DNA of 64,000 bases, from positions 620,001 through 684,000 of the forward strand of contig NZ_VUKD01000002.1 of NCBI RefSeq assembly GCF_009193155.1, written 5' to 3'. Made by a program: the position numbers and the translations under genes. The stretch is from Georgenia subflava (GTDB lineage Bacteria; Actinomycetota; Actinomycetes; Actinomycetales; Actinomycetaceae). The notes beneath the pieces are model-generated. The model saw only the letters and a list, made by a program, of their open reading frames with translations. It was not told the origin of the DNA and searched no databases. Positions 11,820-20,056 of the stretch are shown piece by piece (within the stretch, counting starts at the first letter, position 1; the number at the start of each line of letters is the position of its first letter).

Positions 11820-12210
11820 CCTGCTGCTCGTGCCGGCGCTCCTTGATCTCGGGCACCACGCGCCAGCCGATCAGCAGGAGCGCCAGGACGCCGGCCGTGA
11901 CGAAGGGGAAGGCACCGGAGACGCCACCACCGGTGATCCCGCGGAGGACCAGACCCACGACGGTCGTCACCGCCCAGACGAGCACCCCGCTCGGCCAGAT
12001 GATCAGCGGCAGGGAGCGCACCCCGGGCAGCGCCCAGGCGATGCCGAGCCCGAGCACGAACGGCCACACCGTCTCGAAGAAGCCGGACGGCGGCGTGCCG
12101 TGGGTGAGCATCCCGACGACTGTGAACACCAGGACGCAGGCCAGGTCGAGGGCGAACCACTTCAGCGGGTGGCGGGAGCCGGGGACTGCCGGCTCGGGAG
12201 GGGTGTCCAT
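11806..12210 (-). CDS. DUF3054 family membrane protein
   Basis: A 134-residue integral membrane protein with four predicted helices (about residues 18-38, 50-66, 73-92 and 98-120), matching actinobacterial DUF3054. The pattern ALDLACVLVFTVVGMLTHG, then GFFETVWPFVLGLGIAW, is typical. The C-terminus is charged (PEIKERRHEQQARYL). Its ATG overlaps the stop of the upstream DUF4916 gene by one base (TGATG), so the two form an operon. Function is unknown. Confidence 0.85.
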   Translation of the reverse strand: MDTPPEPAVPGSRHPLKWFALDLACVLVFTVVGMLTHGTPPSGFFETVWPFVLGLGIAWALPGVRSLPLIIWPSGVLVWAVTTVVGLVLRGITGGGVSGAFPFVTAGVLALLLIGWRVVPEIKERRHEQQARYL

Positions 12211-12746
12211 CAGCGCAGCCTCCCCAGGTGGGCGAGCGCCTGCTTCAGCAGGATCGCGTGGCCTTCGATCATGTCACCGAGGATCTCGGGCGTCACGGCC
12301 TCCGCGGGCGTGAGCCACGTCAGCTCGAGCGTGTCGTTGTTCGGCTGACAGTCGCCGACCACGGGGACCACGTAGGCCAGCGAGACGGCGTGCTGGCGCG
12401 GGTCGTGGAAGGGGCCGCCCGGGGTGGGGAAGTACTCGCCGACGGCGAACGGCACGAGCGAGGTCGGCAGTCGCGGCAGAGCCATCGGTCCGAGGTCCTT
12501 CTCCAGATGCCGCTCCAGCGCCTCGCGGACCGTCTCGTGGTACAGCACGCGGCCGGAGACCAGCGCCCGGGACATCGTGCCCTCCGAGGTCGCCCGCAGC
12601 AGCAGCCCGATGGCCTCGAGATCGCCGCGGCCGTCCATCCGGGCGGGCACCGCGTCGATGTAGAGCATGGGCACCTTGCGGCGCACCAGGTCGAGGTCCT
12701 CGGGGGAGAGCCAGGGACCGAGGTCGCCGCTCGCGATATCACTCAC
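12210..12746 (-). CDS. DUF4916 / Nudix-like family protein
   Basis: A 178-residue protein related to Nudix hydrolases, enzymes that cut nucleoside diphosphates linked to another group. The Nudix-box region reads G-RVLYH-E-TVREALE-RHLEKDLG: Gly, the first Glu and Arg are kept, but the REUXEE core is RHLEKD, so most metal-binding glutamates are replaced. That is the usual state in DUF4916, and suggests a binding or altered catalytic role. The GTG at 12746 was chosen because TACAAA lies six bases upstream and no SD is present. It is first gene of an operon with DUF3054. Confidence 0.8.
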   Translation of the reverse strand: MSDIASGDLGPWLSPEDLDLVRRKVPMLYIDAVPARMDGRGDLEAIGLLLRATSEGTMSRALVSGRVLYHETVREALERHLEKDLGPMALPRLPTSLVPFAVGEYFPTPGGPFHDPRQHAVSLAYVVPVVGDCQPNNDTLELTWLTPAEAVTPEILGDMIEGHAILLKQALAHLGRLR

Positions 12747-13066
12747 GTGTTCTTTGTATCGTGCCCGGGCCGTCGAAGCGAGACGGCCTCGCCCGCAGCG
12801 GTGTTCCGACCGGCCCGCGGACGCTGCGTCGTCCGGGCGAGCGACGGCGTCCCGTCCTCCCACTGACTCGCCAGTTGGCGCGGTGCTGCCCGGCGGACGG
12901 CCGAACGGGCCGGCGCGGAGAGGTCCGGCGTCGCGGACGGCCGACCGGGCCGGCGGGGAGAGGTCCGCCGTCGCGGACGGCCGACCTGGCCGGCGGGGAG
13001 GGGTCCGCCGTCGCGGACGGCCGACCTGGCCGGCGGGGAAGGCTCCGCCGTCGGGAACCGGATCGG
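12747..13066. repeat. Gene-free gap with four 40-bp tandem repeats
   Basis: The array covers about 12893-13054. Units start at 12901, 12941, 12981 and 13021, exactly 40 bp apart, with core CCGGCGGGGAGAGGTCCGCC. Each unit can form a small hairpin (GTCCGC-CGTC-GCGGAC). The array lies just 3' of tRNA-Leu on the minus strand. The left part (12747-12890) carries a weak -10 (TACAAA, 12758 to 12753) for DUF4916 and nothing else I recognise. Confidence 0.85.
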
Positions 13067-13148
13067 TGCGCGAGAGGGGACTCGAACCCCTACGCCCGAA
13101 GGCACCAGGACCTAAACCTGGCGCGGCTGCCAATTACGCCACTCGCGC
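13067..13148 (-). tRNA. tRNA-Leu(TAG)
   Basis: A class II tRNA with an 82-base body. Acceptor stem GCGCGAG/CTCGCGC; anticodon stem CCAGG/CCTGG with loop TTTAGGT, giving anticodon TAG; long variable arm around TGCCTTCGGGCG; T arm with GTTCGAGTC. The discriminator base is A. The genome does not encode a full CCA (CCG follows). Confidence 0.95.
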
Positions 13149-13202
13149 TCGCGGGAGAGCCTAACGCGGGGACGGATCCGTACCCGCCTCGACCCCCGCT
13201 CG

Positions 13203-13679
13203 TCAGTCCAGCCCGAGCTGCTTGCGCAGCCGGGCGACGTGCCCGGTGGCCTTGACGTTGTACTGGGCGAGACTGACCGTCCCGTCAGGCGCCACCACGA
13301 CGGTGGAGCGGACGACGCCCACGTAGGTGCGCCCGTAGTTCTTCTTCTCGCCCCAGGCACCCCAGGCTTCCAGGACCTCGTGCTCGGGGTCGGAGGCCAG
13401 CGGGAAGGTCAGGCCCTCGGACGCGGCGAAGTCGGCCAGCTTCTGCGGGCCGTCGGGGGAGATGCCGACGACGCTGTACCCGGCGGCCTGCAGCGCCCCC
13501 AGCGAGTCGCGGAAGTCGCAGGCCTCGGTGGTGCAGCCCGGGGTGGCTGCCGCCGGGTAGAAGTAGACGATGACGCCCTTGTCGGTCTTCTTCCGGAGCT
13601 CGGCGAGCGAGACCGTGCCGCCGTCGGCGGTGGGCAGGGTGAAGTCGGGGGCCGGCTGGCCGACGTCGAGGGTGTTCAT
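13203..13679 (-). CDS. bcp: Thiol peroxidase, Bcp/PrxQ-type peroxiredoxin
   Basis: A 158-residue thioredoxin-dependent peroxiredoxin that reduces hydrogen peroxide and organic peroxides. The active site reads TPGCTTEACDFRD: peroxidatic Cys49 and, five residues on, resolving Cys54, the PrxQ pattern. The ATG at 13679 has GGGAG at a suitable distance, and MNTLDVGQPAPDF is a typical Bcp start; an upstream GTG would add nine unlikely residues. It stands alone between tRNA-Leu and DUF6098. Confidence 0.95.
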   Translation of the reverse strand: MNTLDVGQPAPDFTLPTADGGTVSLAELRKKTDKGVIVYFYPAAATPGCTTEACDFRDSLGALQAAGYSVVGISPDGPQKLADFAASEGLTFPLASDPEHEVLEAWGAWGEKKNYGRTYVGVVRSTVVVAPDGTVSLAQYNVKATGHVARLRKQLGLD

Positions 13680-13770
13680 GGGTCTCCCGGTGCGGTGAGA
13701 GGACAAGGAAGCCTCATCCTCTCACCGCCGGGCGCGCGGCCAGGGGGTGCCGCACGTCTGGTGCGTGGGG

Positions 13771-14235
13771 TCAGCGGAAGTCGCGGCACCGCCACGCGGC
13801 GTAGATGCTCTCGGCCTCGAGAAATGCTCCAGGTCCGACGACGGCGACCGGGGTCGCCCCGGCCACGAGCGGTTCGCCGTCGGCACCGCGTCCGGCGACC
13901 TGGCCGGTCAGCAGCCAGGCGCGGTTGCTCTCGCCCAGGAGGTAGGAGTGGCGGACGAGCTGGCGGGCCACCCAGACGGTCGCCCCCGCCGGCCACCACG
14001 GCTCGGGCTGCATGGTCCAGGCCGGCAGGCCCGGCAGCGCGTAGCCGCTCTCCGGGTGCCGGGCACCGGTGCGGACGTCCAGGTCCGGCCCGTTGCTCAC
14101 CCGCAGGAACATCTCACCGCGCCTGCGCTGGAGCTGAACCATCTCGCTCACGGAGTCCAGGACGGGCAGGGGCGGCGAGGCGGCGGCCCTGCGGTCTGCG
14201 CCGCCAGGCAGCTCGAACAGTTCGGCGGACGTCAT
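13771..14235 (-). CDS. DUF6098 family protein
   Basis: A 154-residue protein resembling DUF6098: a helix with VSEMVQLQRRRGEMFLRVS, then ESGYALPGLPAWTMQPEPWW and WVARQLVRH, then a C-terminal stretch with WLLTGQVAGRGADGEPLV. No signal peptide, membrane helix or catalytic motif is visible. It lies downstream of the GAF-ANTAR gene on the same strand, separated by 126 bases, so that antiterminator could act on it; this is only inference. The family assignment is from memory of its pattern. Confidence 0.65.
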   Translation of the reverse strand: MTSAELFELPGGADRRAAASPPLPVLDSVSEMVQLQRRRGEMFLRVSNGPDLDVRTGARHPESGYALPGLPAWTMQPEPWWPAGATVWVARQLVRHSYLLGESNRAWLLTGQVAGRGADGEPLVAGATPVAVVGPGAFLEAESIYAAWRCRDFR

Positions 14236-14361
14236 CGTGCGCTCCGTTCGTCATCGGCACCATCAGGTGCCACCGAGGTCCGGAGTGGCAGGGTCCGCCG
14301 GGGGCACGGGCGGAGCAATGGAGGAACGTTAACTGCGCACGGGAGGCACCGCAAGAGTGGG

Positions 14362-15063
14362 TCAGAGCCGCATCCCGACCTTCACGACGGCCTCGGCGAC
14401 GTCCCTGATCTTGGCGTTGTGCCGGCGCGCGTGCCGGCGGATGCGCTCGAACGCCTCGTCCACGCTCACGGTGTAGGCCTCCGCGATGACACCTTTGGCC
14501 TGCTCGATGATCACCCGTGTGTCGAGGGCCTGGCGGAGCTGCTCGTTCAGCTGCTCCTGCTGGTGATGGGTCGAGGCGTTGATGAGGTAGCCGGTGGCGA
14601 TGTCCGCGAGGACCGCAGCCGCAGCAAGGTCGTCCTGGGGCCATTCTCTGGGCGGCGCGGAGTACAGACTCAGCACCCCGTAGACGTCGCCGTCGAGGGC
14701 GAGCGGGATGGCCGCGGTCGCTGCTATCCCGCTCTCCCGGGCGACCCGGCAGTACCCCGGCCACCGGTCGGCGACCTCGCGGAGGTCGTTGACCGCCACG
14801 AGCTTGCCGCTCCGGTAGGCAGCAGCTCCCGGACCTTCCTGCGTCTCGTCCTCGTGGTGCTCCAGCGCGGCGAGCTCGGGCGGGATGACGGTGACCATCC
14901 TGATGCGGCCCTCCTCGGCGAGGCTCACCCCGCTCCCCGTGATCGTGAGCACGGCGTTGAGCCGTCCGGCCAGGTCGTTGAGGACCGTGTCGACGTCGTA
15001 GGGGCGCACCAACGTTCGGACGAACTCGGAGATCGTCTGGACGAACAGCTGATGGTCGTACAC
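14362..15063 (-). CDS. GAF- and ANTAR-domain transcription antiterminator
   Basis: A 233-residue cytoplasmic regulator. The GAF domain (about residues 25-150) senses a small ligand; the ANTAR domain (about 160-225, with LRQALDTRVIIEQAKGVIAE) binds paired RNA hairpins and prevents termination. The GTG at 15063 has GGAG five bases upstream and gives the usual VYDHQLFVQTISEFV start; an ATG at 15126 would add 21 residues with no SD. Its target is not known; the downstream DUF6098 gene is the nearest candidate. No paired hexaloop hairpins could be confirmed by eye. Confidence 0.88.
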   Translation of the reverse strand: MYDHQLFVQTISEFVRTLVRPYDVDTVLNDLAGRLNAVLTITGSGVSLAEEGRIRMVTVIPPELAALEHHEDETQEGPGAAAYRSGKLVAVNDLREVADRWPGYCRVARESGIAATAAIPLALDGDVYGVLSLYSAPPREWPQDDLAAAAVLADIATGYLINASTHHQQEQLNEQLRQALDTRVIIEQAKGVIAEAYTVSVDEAFERIRRHARRHNAKIRDVAEAVVKVGMRL

Positions 15064-15265
15064 GGGCTCTCCACTCCGTCGGCACTCACGGCGGCCTGGT
15101 GACATCCCTGCCGACATGGCCGGCAACGTGACTCCGTCGTCCCCACGACCCTAACCAGACGGCGCACGTACCGCCCGCGGGGATGCGGACCGGCTGGTTC
15201 CTCGGGGGGCAGGAGCGTGACTGGTTCCACAGGAACCGCGTTGGCTGGGGTCAGCGGCCTGGTGC

Positions 15266-15271
15266 TAAAGT
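15266..15271 (+). promoter_or_regulatory. -10 element of the tRNA-Lys promoter
   Basis: TAAAGT at 15266-15271 is preceded by TGC, giving an extended -10, about 30 bases before the tRNA. A TTGGCT at 15241-15246 is a possible -35, though the 19-base spacing is long. A small palindrome (GGTTCC-ACA-GGAACC, 15223-15237) lies just upstream. Confidence 0.5.
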
Positions 15272-15301
15272 CTCTATCCGTGCCGGACGCGTGTCGGCCA
15301 C

Positions 15302-15374
<73 letters not shown>

Positions 15375-15430
15375 CATCTCGGAGGTCCTCGTCCTGCGCA
15401 GCAGGGCGGGGACCTTCGTCGGTGTCGGGC

Positions 15431-15838
15431 TCATGCTCGGCGCGCGGCCTCGTCACGGTCCGGCTGCACGTCGGCCGCGCGCACGAGCACCGAGAGGACG
15501 GTCGCCACCAGCAGCAGGCCCGCGACGTCGCCCCAGAGATGGCCCAGATGGTCGCCGCTGAAGGACTGCACCGCCATGATCCCGCCGTGGACGACGCTGG
15601 ACCACACGGTGAACCGGATCAGGCTGCGACTTGCCCGCGGGTCTCGCGCCGCGTTCAGCAGGAAGACACCCAGCGTCGCGTAGATGCCGACGATCATCAT
15701 GAAGTACTCGGACGCGTGCGGCGGGCCGGCATGCCACTGCCACCCGGACGGCCAGACCGTCGAGAGCGGGTAGACGAGGAGGAACACCGCGCCGAACACC
15801 GCGAGAGCGAGCTGAAGAAGTCTGTACGCCGATGGCAT
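15431..15838 (-). CDS. DUF6632-like membrane protein
   Basis: A 135-residue protein with four hydrophobic segments (about residues 5-25, 44-62, 73-95 and 100-122). FMMIVGIYATLGVFLLNAARDP and SVVHGGIMAVQSF resemble DUF6632, a family of unknown function; that assignment is from memory. The ATG at 15838 begins MPSAYRLLQLALAVFG just before the first helix; extension upstream would add a basic, non-conserved stretch. It lies between tRNA-Lys and the methionine importer and shares no transcript with either, as far as can be seen. Confidence 0.65.
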   Translation of the reverse strand: MPSAYRLLQLALAVFGAVFLLVYPLSTVWPSGWQWHAGPPHASEYFMMIVGIYATLGVFLLNAARDPRASRSLIRFTVWSSVVHGGIMAVQSFSGDHLGHLWGDVAGLLLVATVLSVLVRAADVQPDRDEAARRA

Positions 15839-16085
15839 TCGTGCTCCCGTGTGCTGCGGGGGAGGTGCCGTCACGGTGCGCCTCCGCCCTGAGACCCGAC
15901 GCTCCTTGTCCCCAAGCGTTCCACCGGGCAGCGGTCGTTGCCAGGCCTGACCGAGGAGAACCCAGCGCCGGTGGCTGACGAGGCTCGAGAACCGCGGGAG
16001 CTCGTGATCACGGCGCACCACTTCGCGCACCGGTCATAGGGAGACCCGCCTGAGCCGCCCACCCGCCCGGCCGCCCAGCGGGCAG

Positions 16086-16748
16086 CTACCGGCGCAGCAC
16101 CCGGCGCGCGAGGTAGTTGCCGAGGAACTGGACGGCCTGCACCATCACCACGATGACGAGCACGGTGATGTACGTGACCGGCCAGTCGAAGCGTTGGTAG
16201 CCGTAAACCAGCGCGAAGTTGCCGAGCCCGCCGCCGCCGACCATGCCGGCCAGCGCAGACATGTCCATCACCGCGACGAAGATGAACGTGTAGCCCAGGA
16301 TCAACGGGGCAAGCGCCTCGGGGATGATGACCGTGAAGATGATCCGGAGCGGCGAGGCGCCCATGGAGCGGGCAGCCTCGATCATGCCCGGGTCGAGCGC
16401 CACGAGGTTCTGCTCGACGATCCGCGAGGTCGCGAAGGCGCACATCGTCGCGGCAGGCACGATGAACGCCTCCGTCCCGATCCGTGACCCGGTGATGGCG
16501 ATCGTCATGGGACCGATCGCGGTCAGGAAGATGACGAACGGGATCGGCCGGACGAAGTTGACCAGCACGTTGAGGAAGTTGAAGACGAACGAGTTCGCCA
16601 GCAGCCCGCCCCGGCGCGAGGTGTAGAGGATGATGCCCAGGACCAGCCCGACGACACCGCCGACGCCGAGGGCGACCCCGACGATGTAGAGCGTCTGCCA
16701 GAAGGCCTCGAAGAAGACGGGCCAGTTGTCCGCCCAGTCGAACTTCAT
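16086..16748 (-). CDS. metI: Methionine ABC transporter permease
   Basis: A 220-residue inner-membrane permease with five predicted helices. The EAA loop that contacts the ATPase reads MIEAARSMGASPLRIIFTVIIPEA. The NFVRPIPFVIFLTAIGPMTIAI stretch is typical of MetI. Its ATG overlaps the metN stop by four bases (ATGA). With MetN and MetQ it forms a MetNIQ importer for D/L-methionine. Full length. It is the last gene of the metQ-metN-metI transcript. Confidence 0.94.
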   Translation of the reverse strand: MKFDWADNWPVFFEAFWQTLYIVGVALGVGGVVGLVLGIILYTSRRGGLLANSFVFNFLNVLVNFVRPIPFVIFLTAIGPMTIAITGSRIGTEAFIVPAATMCAFATSRIVEQNLVALDPGMIEAARSMGASPLRIIFTVIIPEALAPLILGYTFIFVAVMDMSALAGMVGGGGLGNFALVYGYQRFDWPVTYITVLVIVVMVQAVQFLGNYLARRVLRR

Positions 16749-17812
16749 CGCTGCTCCTCCAGCTCGGGGTACTCCTGGACCGTCGTGAACTCGCGCAGGC
16801 CGGCCAGCGCGGCACGGATCGCCGCCTGCTCGCCGGACAGCGCGAGGGTGAGCGAGCCGAAGGGCCGCTCGCCGATCTCGGTGATGCCGCCGTAGACGAT
16901 CGCACCGTCGACGTCGTGCTCGGCGAGGGTCCGCATGAGCCGGGCGCTGGAGCCGGTGTCCTCCTGGACGCCGACGGTCACCAGCGTGCCCGGGTGGGTC
17001 GCGGCGAGCCGGCCCAGCACCTCGGGGCTGGGGCGGTCCCGCAGCGACGTGCCGACGAACCGTCGGGTCGCCTCCTCGCGGGGGTGGGAGAAGACGTCGT
17101 AGACCGCGCCGCGCTCGACGATGCGCCCGCTCTCCATCACCGCCACCCGGTGGCACAGGTGCTTGACGACGTCCATCTCGTGCGTGATGACCACGATGGT
17201 GACGCCGAGCTCGGTGTTGACCCGGCGCAGCAGCCCCAGCACCTCACGGGTGGTCTCCGGGTCGAGCGCCGACGTGCACTCGTCGGCGAGGAGGATCTTC
17301 GGGTCCCTGGCCAGCGCCCGGGCGATGCCGACCCGCTGCTTCTGCCCGCCGGACAGCTCCGCCGGGCGGGCCTGGGCCTTGTCGGCCAGGCCGACGAAGT
17401 CGAGCAGCTCGGCCACCCGCGCCTCGCGCCGCTCCTTCGTCCAGTCGTTCGCGGGGTCGTCCTTGGCCCGGCCCGCGACCCGCAACGGGTACGCGACGTT
17501 CTCCGCGACGGTCTTGGAGCCGAAGAGGTTGAACTGCTGGAAGATCATCCCGATCTCGGCGCGGACCGCACGCAGGTGCTTCTCCCGCAGCGCGGAGACC
17601 TCGTCGCCGTCGACCACCACCGTGCCGGAGGTGGCCGGCTCGAGCCCGTTGATCAGCCGGACCAGGGTCGACTTGCCGGCGCCCGAGTAGCCGATGACGC
17701 CGAAGATCTCGCCGCGCTCGATGTCCAGGGTGACGTCCTCGACGGCGTGCACCGCCCTCGGCCCGTCGCCGAAGGTCTTGTGCACGCCGTCGAAGCGGAT
17801 CATCGCGCTCAT
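16745..17812 (-). CDS. metN: Methionine ABC transporter ATP-binding protein
   Basis: A 355-residue ATPase. Walker A is GYSGAGKST, the signature LSGGQKQR, and Walker B ILLADECTSALD. The last about 90 residues form the NIL/ACT-like domain (LVTVGVQEDTGSSARLMRTL) by which methionine inhibits its own uptake in MetN proteins. Start set at ATG 17812 (MSAMIRFDGVHKTFG); a GTG two codons upstream and an ATG at 17803 are alternatives. It overlaps metI by four bases and follows metQ by a short gap. Confidence 0.95.
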   Translation of the reverse strand: MSAMIRFDGVHKTFGDGPRAVHAVEDVTLDIERGEIFGVIGYSGAGKSTLVRLINGLEPATSGTVVVDGDEVSALREKHLRAVRAEIGMIFQQFNLFGSKTVAENVAYPLRVAGRAKDDPANDWTKERREARVAELLDFVGLADKAQARPAELSGGQKQRVGIARALARDPKILLADECTSALDPETTREVLGLLRRVNTELGVTIVVITHEMDVVKHLCHRVAVMESGRIVERGAVYDVFSHPREEATRRFVGTSLRDRPSPEVLGRLAATHPGTLVTVGVQEDTGSSARLMRTLAEHDVDGAIVYGGITEIGERPFGSLTLALSGEQAAIRAALAGLREFTTVQEYPELEEQR

Positions 17813-17837
17813 GCGCACATCATCCAGGTAGCGCGGG

Positions 17838-18734
17838 TCACTCGCTCAGGCTCGCCTGGACCTCGGCGAGGATCTCCTGCAGCTCCTCGGCGGGCTGGTC
17901 CGCGATCGAGGCGGTGCCGCCGGAGTTCTCCAGCAGGGCGTCGGTGACGGCCTCGTCGTGGAAGATCTCGACCAGCTTCAGGTAGGTCTCGTTCTGGGCG
18001 TCCTCGGCGCGGGACACGAAGATGTTGATGTACGGGCGGGCGCCCTCGGACTCGGCGGAGTCCTCGAAGATCGCGTCAGCGGGCTCGAGGCCGGCGTCGG
18101 CGACGAAGTCGTTGTTCACCACCGAGGCGTCCACGGAGTCCAGCGCGACGACCGTCTGGTTCGCGTCGACCGGGGTGACCGTGACGCGGGAGCTCGCCTC
18201 GTCGATGTCGGTCGGGTCGGGCACCACGCCGGCGTCGTCGTTGAGGGCGATCAGGCCCGCCTCCTCCAGGACGAACAGCGCCCGCGCCTGGTTGGTGACG
18301 TCGTTCGGGATCGCGATCTCTCCGCCGTCGGGGATGTCCGCGACGTCGGTGTGCTCCAGGGAGTACACGCCAAGCGGGTAGACGGCGGTGGCGCCGATCG
18401 GGGTGAGGTCCTCGCCGTCCGCCTCGTTGTACTGGGCGAGGTAGAGGATGTGCTGGAACTGGTTGAGGTCCAGGTCGCCGTCGGTCAGCGCCGGGTTGGG
18501 CAGGGGGTACTCGGTGAAGTCGATGATCTCGACGAAGATGCCCTCCTCCTCGGCGAGGTCGGAGAAGATCTCCCACTGCGGGTCGGAGGCACCGACGACG
18601 CCGATGCGGACGGGGTTCTCCTCGGTGCCGCGGGCCTCGCCGTCGCCGGCGTCGGAGCCACCGCAGGCGGCGAGGGTCAGGGCGAGTGCGGCGGAGGCGG
18701 CCAGGGCGGCGCCGCGGCGCAGGCGGTGGGACAT
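17838..18734 (-). CDS. metQ: Methionine-binding lipoprotein
   Basis: A 298-residue NlpA/MetQ-family lipoprotein that binds methionine outside the cell and delivers it to MetI. The lipobox LAAC puts the lipidated residue at Cys24. Conserved MetQ segments include IGVVGASDPQWEI, DFTEYPLPNPAL, LNQFQHILYL, IPNDVTNQARAL and VVNNDFV. The ATG at 18734 is preceded by AAGGAA. The 198-base upstream region has two hairpins (18802-18817 and 18838-18858) but no SAM riboswitch that I recognise, so how methionine controls the operon is unclear. Confidence 0.94.
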   Translation of the reverse strand: MSHRLRRGAALAASAALALTLAACGGSDAGDGEARGTEENPVRIGVVGASDPQWEIFSDLAEEEGIFVEIIDFTEYPLPNPALTDGDLDLNQFQHILYLAQYNEADGEDLTPIGATAVYPLGVYSLEHTDVADIPDGGEIAIPNDVTNQARALFVLEEAGLIALNDDAGVVPDPTDIDEASSRVTVTPVDANQTVVALDSVDASVVNNDFVADAGLEPADAIFEDSAESEGARPYINIFVSRAEDAQNETYLKLVEIFHDEAVTDALLENSGGTASIADQPAEELQEILAEVQASLSE

Positions 18735-18932
18735 GTCGTTCCTTAGGTGGTGAGCAGGGCCGGTCCGGGCCGTGGTGCGGCCGGTTCCCGAGGGGGCAGG
18801 TGGCGCCGGTGGGCGCCGCCGTCGGGATCCAGAATCGCCGCCGCGCGGGCAGCGGCGGTAGCCCGAATCCGCTGTGTCTCATCATCTGAACGCCATGTCC
18901 GCCCATTGAGGCGAGGTTCACAGTGGCGCGGC

Positions 18933-19964
18933 TCAGGAGGACTCGCGCACCACGAGCTCGGTCGCCAGCAGGTCCGGCTCGGTGCCGCCCGACGAACCGA
19001 ACTGGCTCAGCAGCATCTCGACGGCGTGCCGGGCCATCTCGGCGGCGGGGTTGACGAGGGTGGTCAGCGCCGGCCGGAGGCTCGTCGCGAGCTCCATGTT
19101 GTCGAAGCCGACGAGACGGACGTCGTCGGGCACCCGGCGTCCCAGCGTCTCGAGCACCCGCAGGGCAGCCGAGGCCATGAGGTCCGACGCGACGAAGAGG
19201 CCGTCGACGTCGGGGTGTGCCGCGAAGAGCTCCTCGGTGGCCCGAGTCGCGCCGGCGACCGTGTAGTCGGCGTGGACGACGGCGTCGGTCGCGAGCCCGG
19301 CGGCCTCCGCACCGGCACGCCACCCGGCGAGGCGGTCGACCGAGGCGCCCATGTCCTGCGGCCCCGCGACGGTCCCGAGCCTGCGGGCACCTCGCGCCAC
19401 GAGGTGCTCGACGGCGAGCACCCCGCCGGTGAAGTTGTCCACGTCCACCCAGGTGACGGGGGTCTTCGCCGGGTCCCACGGCCGGCCGATGAACACCGAC
19501 GGCATGGGGGAGTCGGCCAGCACCTCTGCGACGTTGTCCATGCGGTGGTGGGAGACGACGATGGCGCCGTCGGTGTGCCCGTCGCGCAGGTAGTCGAGCA
19601 TCCGCGCGGACTGCTCGCCCTTGTGCCCGATCAGCAGGACGATCTGCAGGTCGGTGCTGGCCAGCGCCGTCGTGACGCCGTGCAGCACCGTGGCGAAGAA
19701 GGGGTCGGTGAACAGTCGCGAGTCGGACTCGGGGATGACGACGGCGATCGAGTCGGTGCGCCGGGTCGCCAGAGCGCGGGCGGCCCGGTTCGGCCGGTAG
19801 CCGAGCTCCCGGACAGCCGCCCGGACGGCCTGGAGGGCCTCGGGGCTGACCCGGTCGCCGCCGTTGACGGCCCGCGACGCCGTGGCGCGTGAGACACCGG
19901 CGGCCCTGGCCACCTCCACCAGGGTCGGCGCGGGCGCGCGGTCGTCGCCGGCCGGTCTGGTCAT
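18933..19964 (-). CDS. cebR: LacI-family regulator, CebR-like
   Basis: A 343-residue repressor. The LacI helix-turn-helix lies at about residues 14-35 (TLVEVARAAGVSRATASRAVNGG), followed by RVSPEALQAVRAAVRELGYRPN and the hinge ALATRRTDSIAV; a periplasmic-binding-like sugar domain follows. It sits downstream of the beta-glucosidase, separated by a hairpin. Two 14-bp palindromes upstream of the transporter operon match the known CebR site type, so this protein is probably their repressor, released by cellobiose or a related beta-glucoside; that is inference from motif and context. No such site was found before its own gene. Confidence 0.8.
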   Translation of the reverse strand: MTRPAGDDRAPAPTLVEVARAAGVSRATASRAVNGGDRVSPEALQAVRAAVRELGYRPNRAARALATRRTDSIAVVIPESDSRLFTDPFFATVLHGVTTALASTDLQIVLLIGHKGEQSARMLDYLRDGHTDGAIVVSHHRMDNVAEVLADSPMPSVFIGRPWDPAKTPVTWVDVDNFTGGVLAVEHLVARGARRLGTVAGPQDMGASVDRLAGWRAGAEAAGLATDAVVHADYTVAGATRATEELFAAHPDVDGLFVASDLMASAALRVLETLGRRVPDDVRLVGFDNMELATSLRPALTTLVNPAAEMARHAVEMLLSQFGSSGGTEPDLLATELVVRESS

Positions 19965-20007
19965 GCCTGCCCCTCGTGCCTCGTCGCCATGACCGAATTC
20001 TGTCGTA

Positions 20008-20053
20008 ACCGGCGCGCCGCGGCCCCGCCGTCTCGCGGTCGCGGCGCGCCGGT
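20008..20053 (-). terminator. Hairpin between bglC and the LacI gene
   Basis: Perfect 14-bp arms (ACCGGCGCGCCGCG at 20008-20021 and its complement at 20040-20053), starting three bases after the beta-glucosidase stop. It should end or attenuate the transporter transcript before the regulator gene. Confidence 0.75.
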
Positions 20054-20056
20054 GCC

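Noticed and set aside
12893-13054. CRISPR array
   Set aside because: The repeats follow each other directly with no unique spacers, and no cas gene is present. The same holds for the other arrays.
18735-18932. SAM riboswitch before metQ
   Set aside because: Two hairpins are present, but the conserved core of SAM-I, SAM-II or SAM-IV could not be found on the minus strand.
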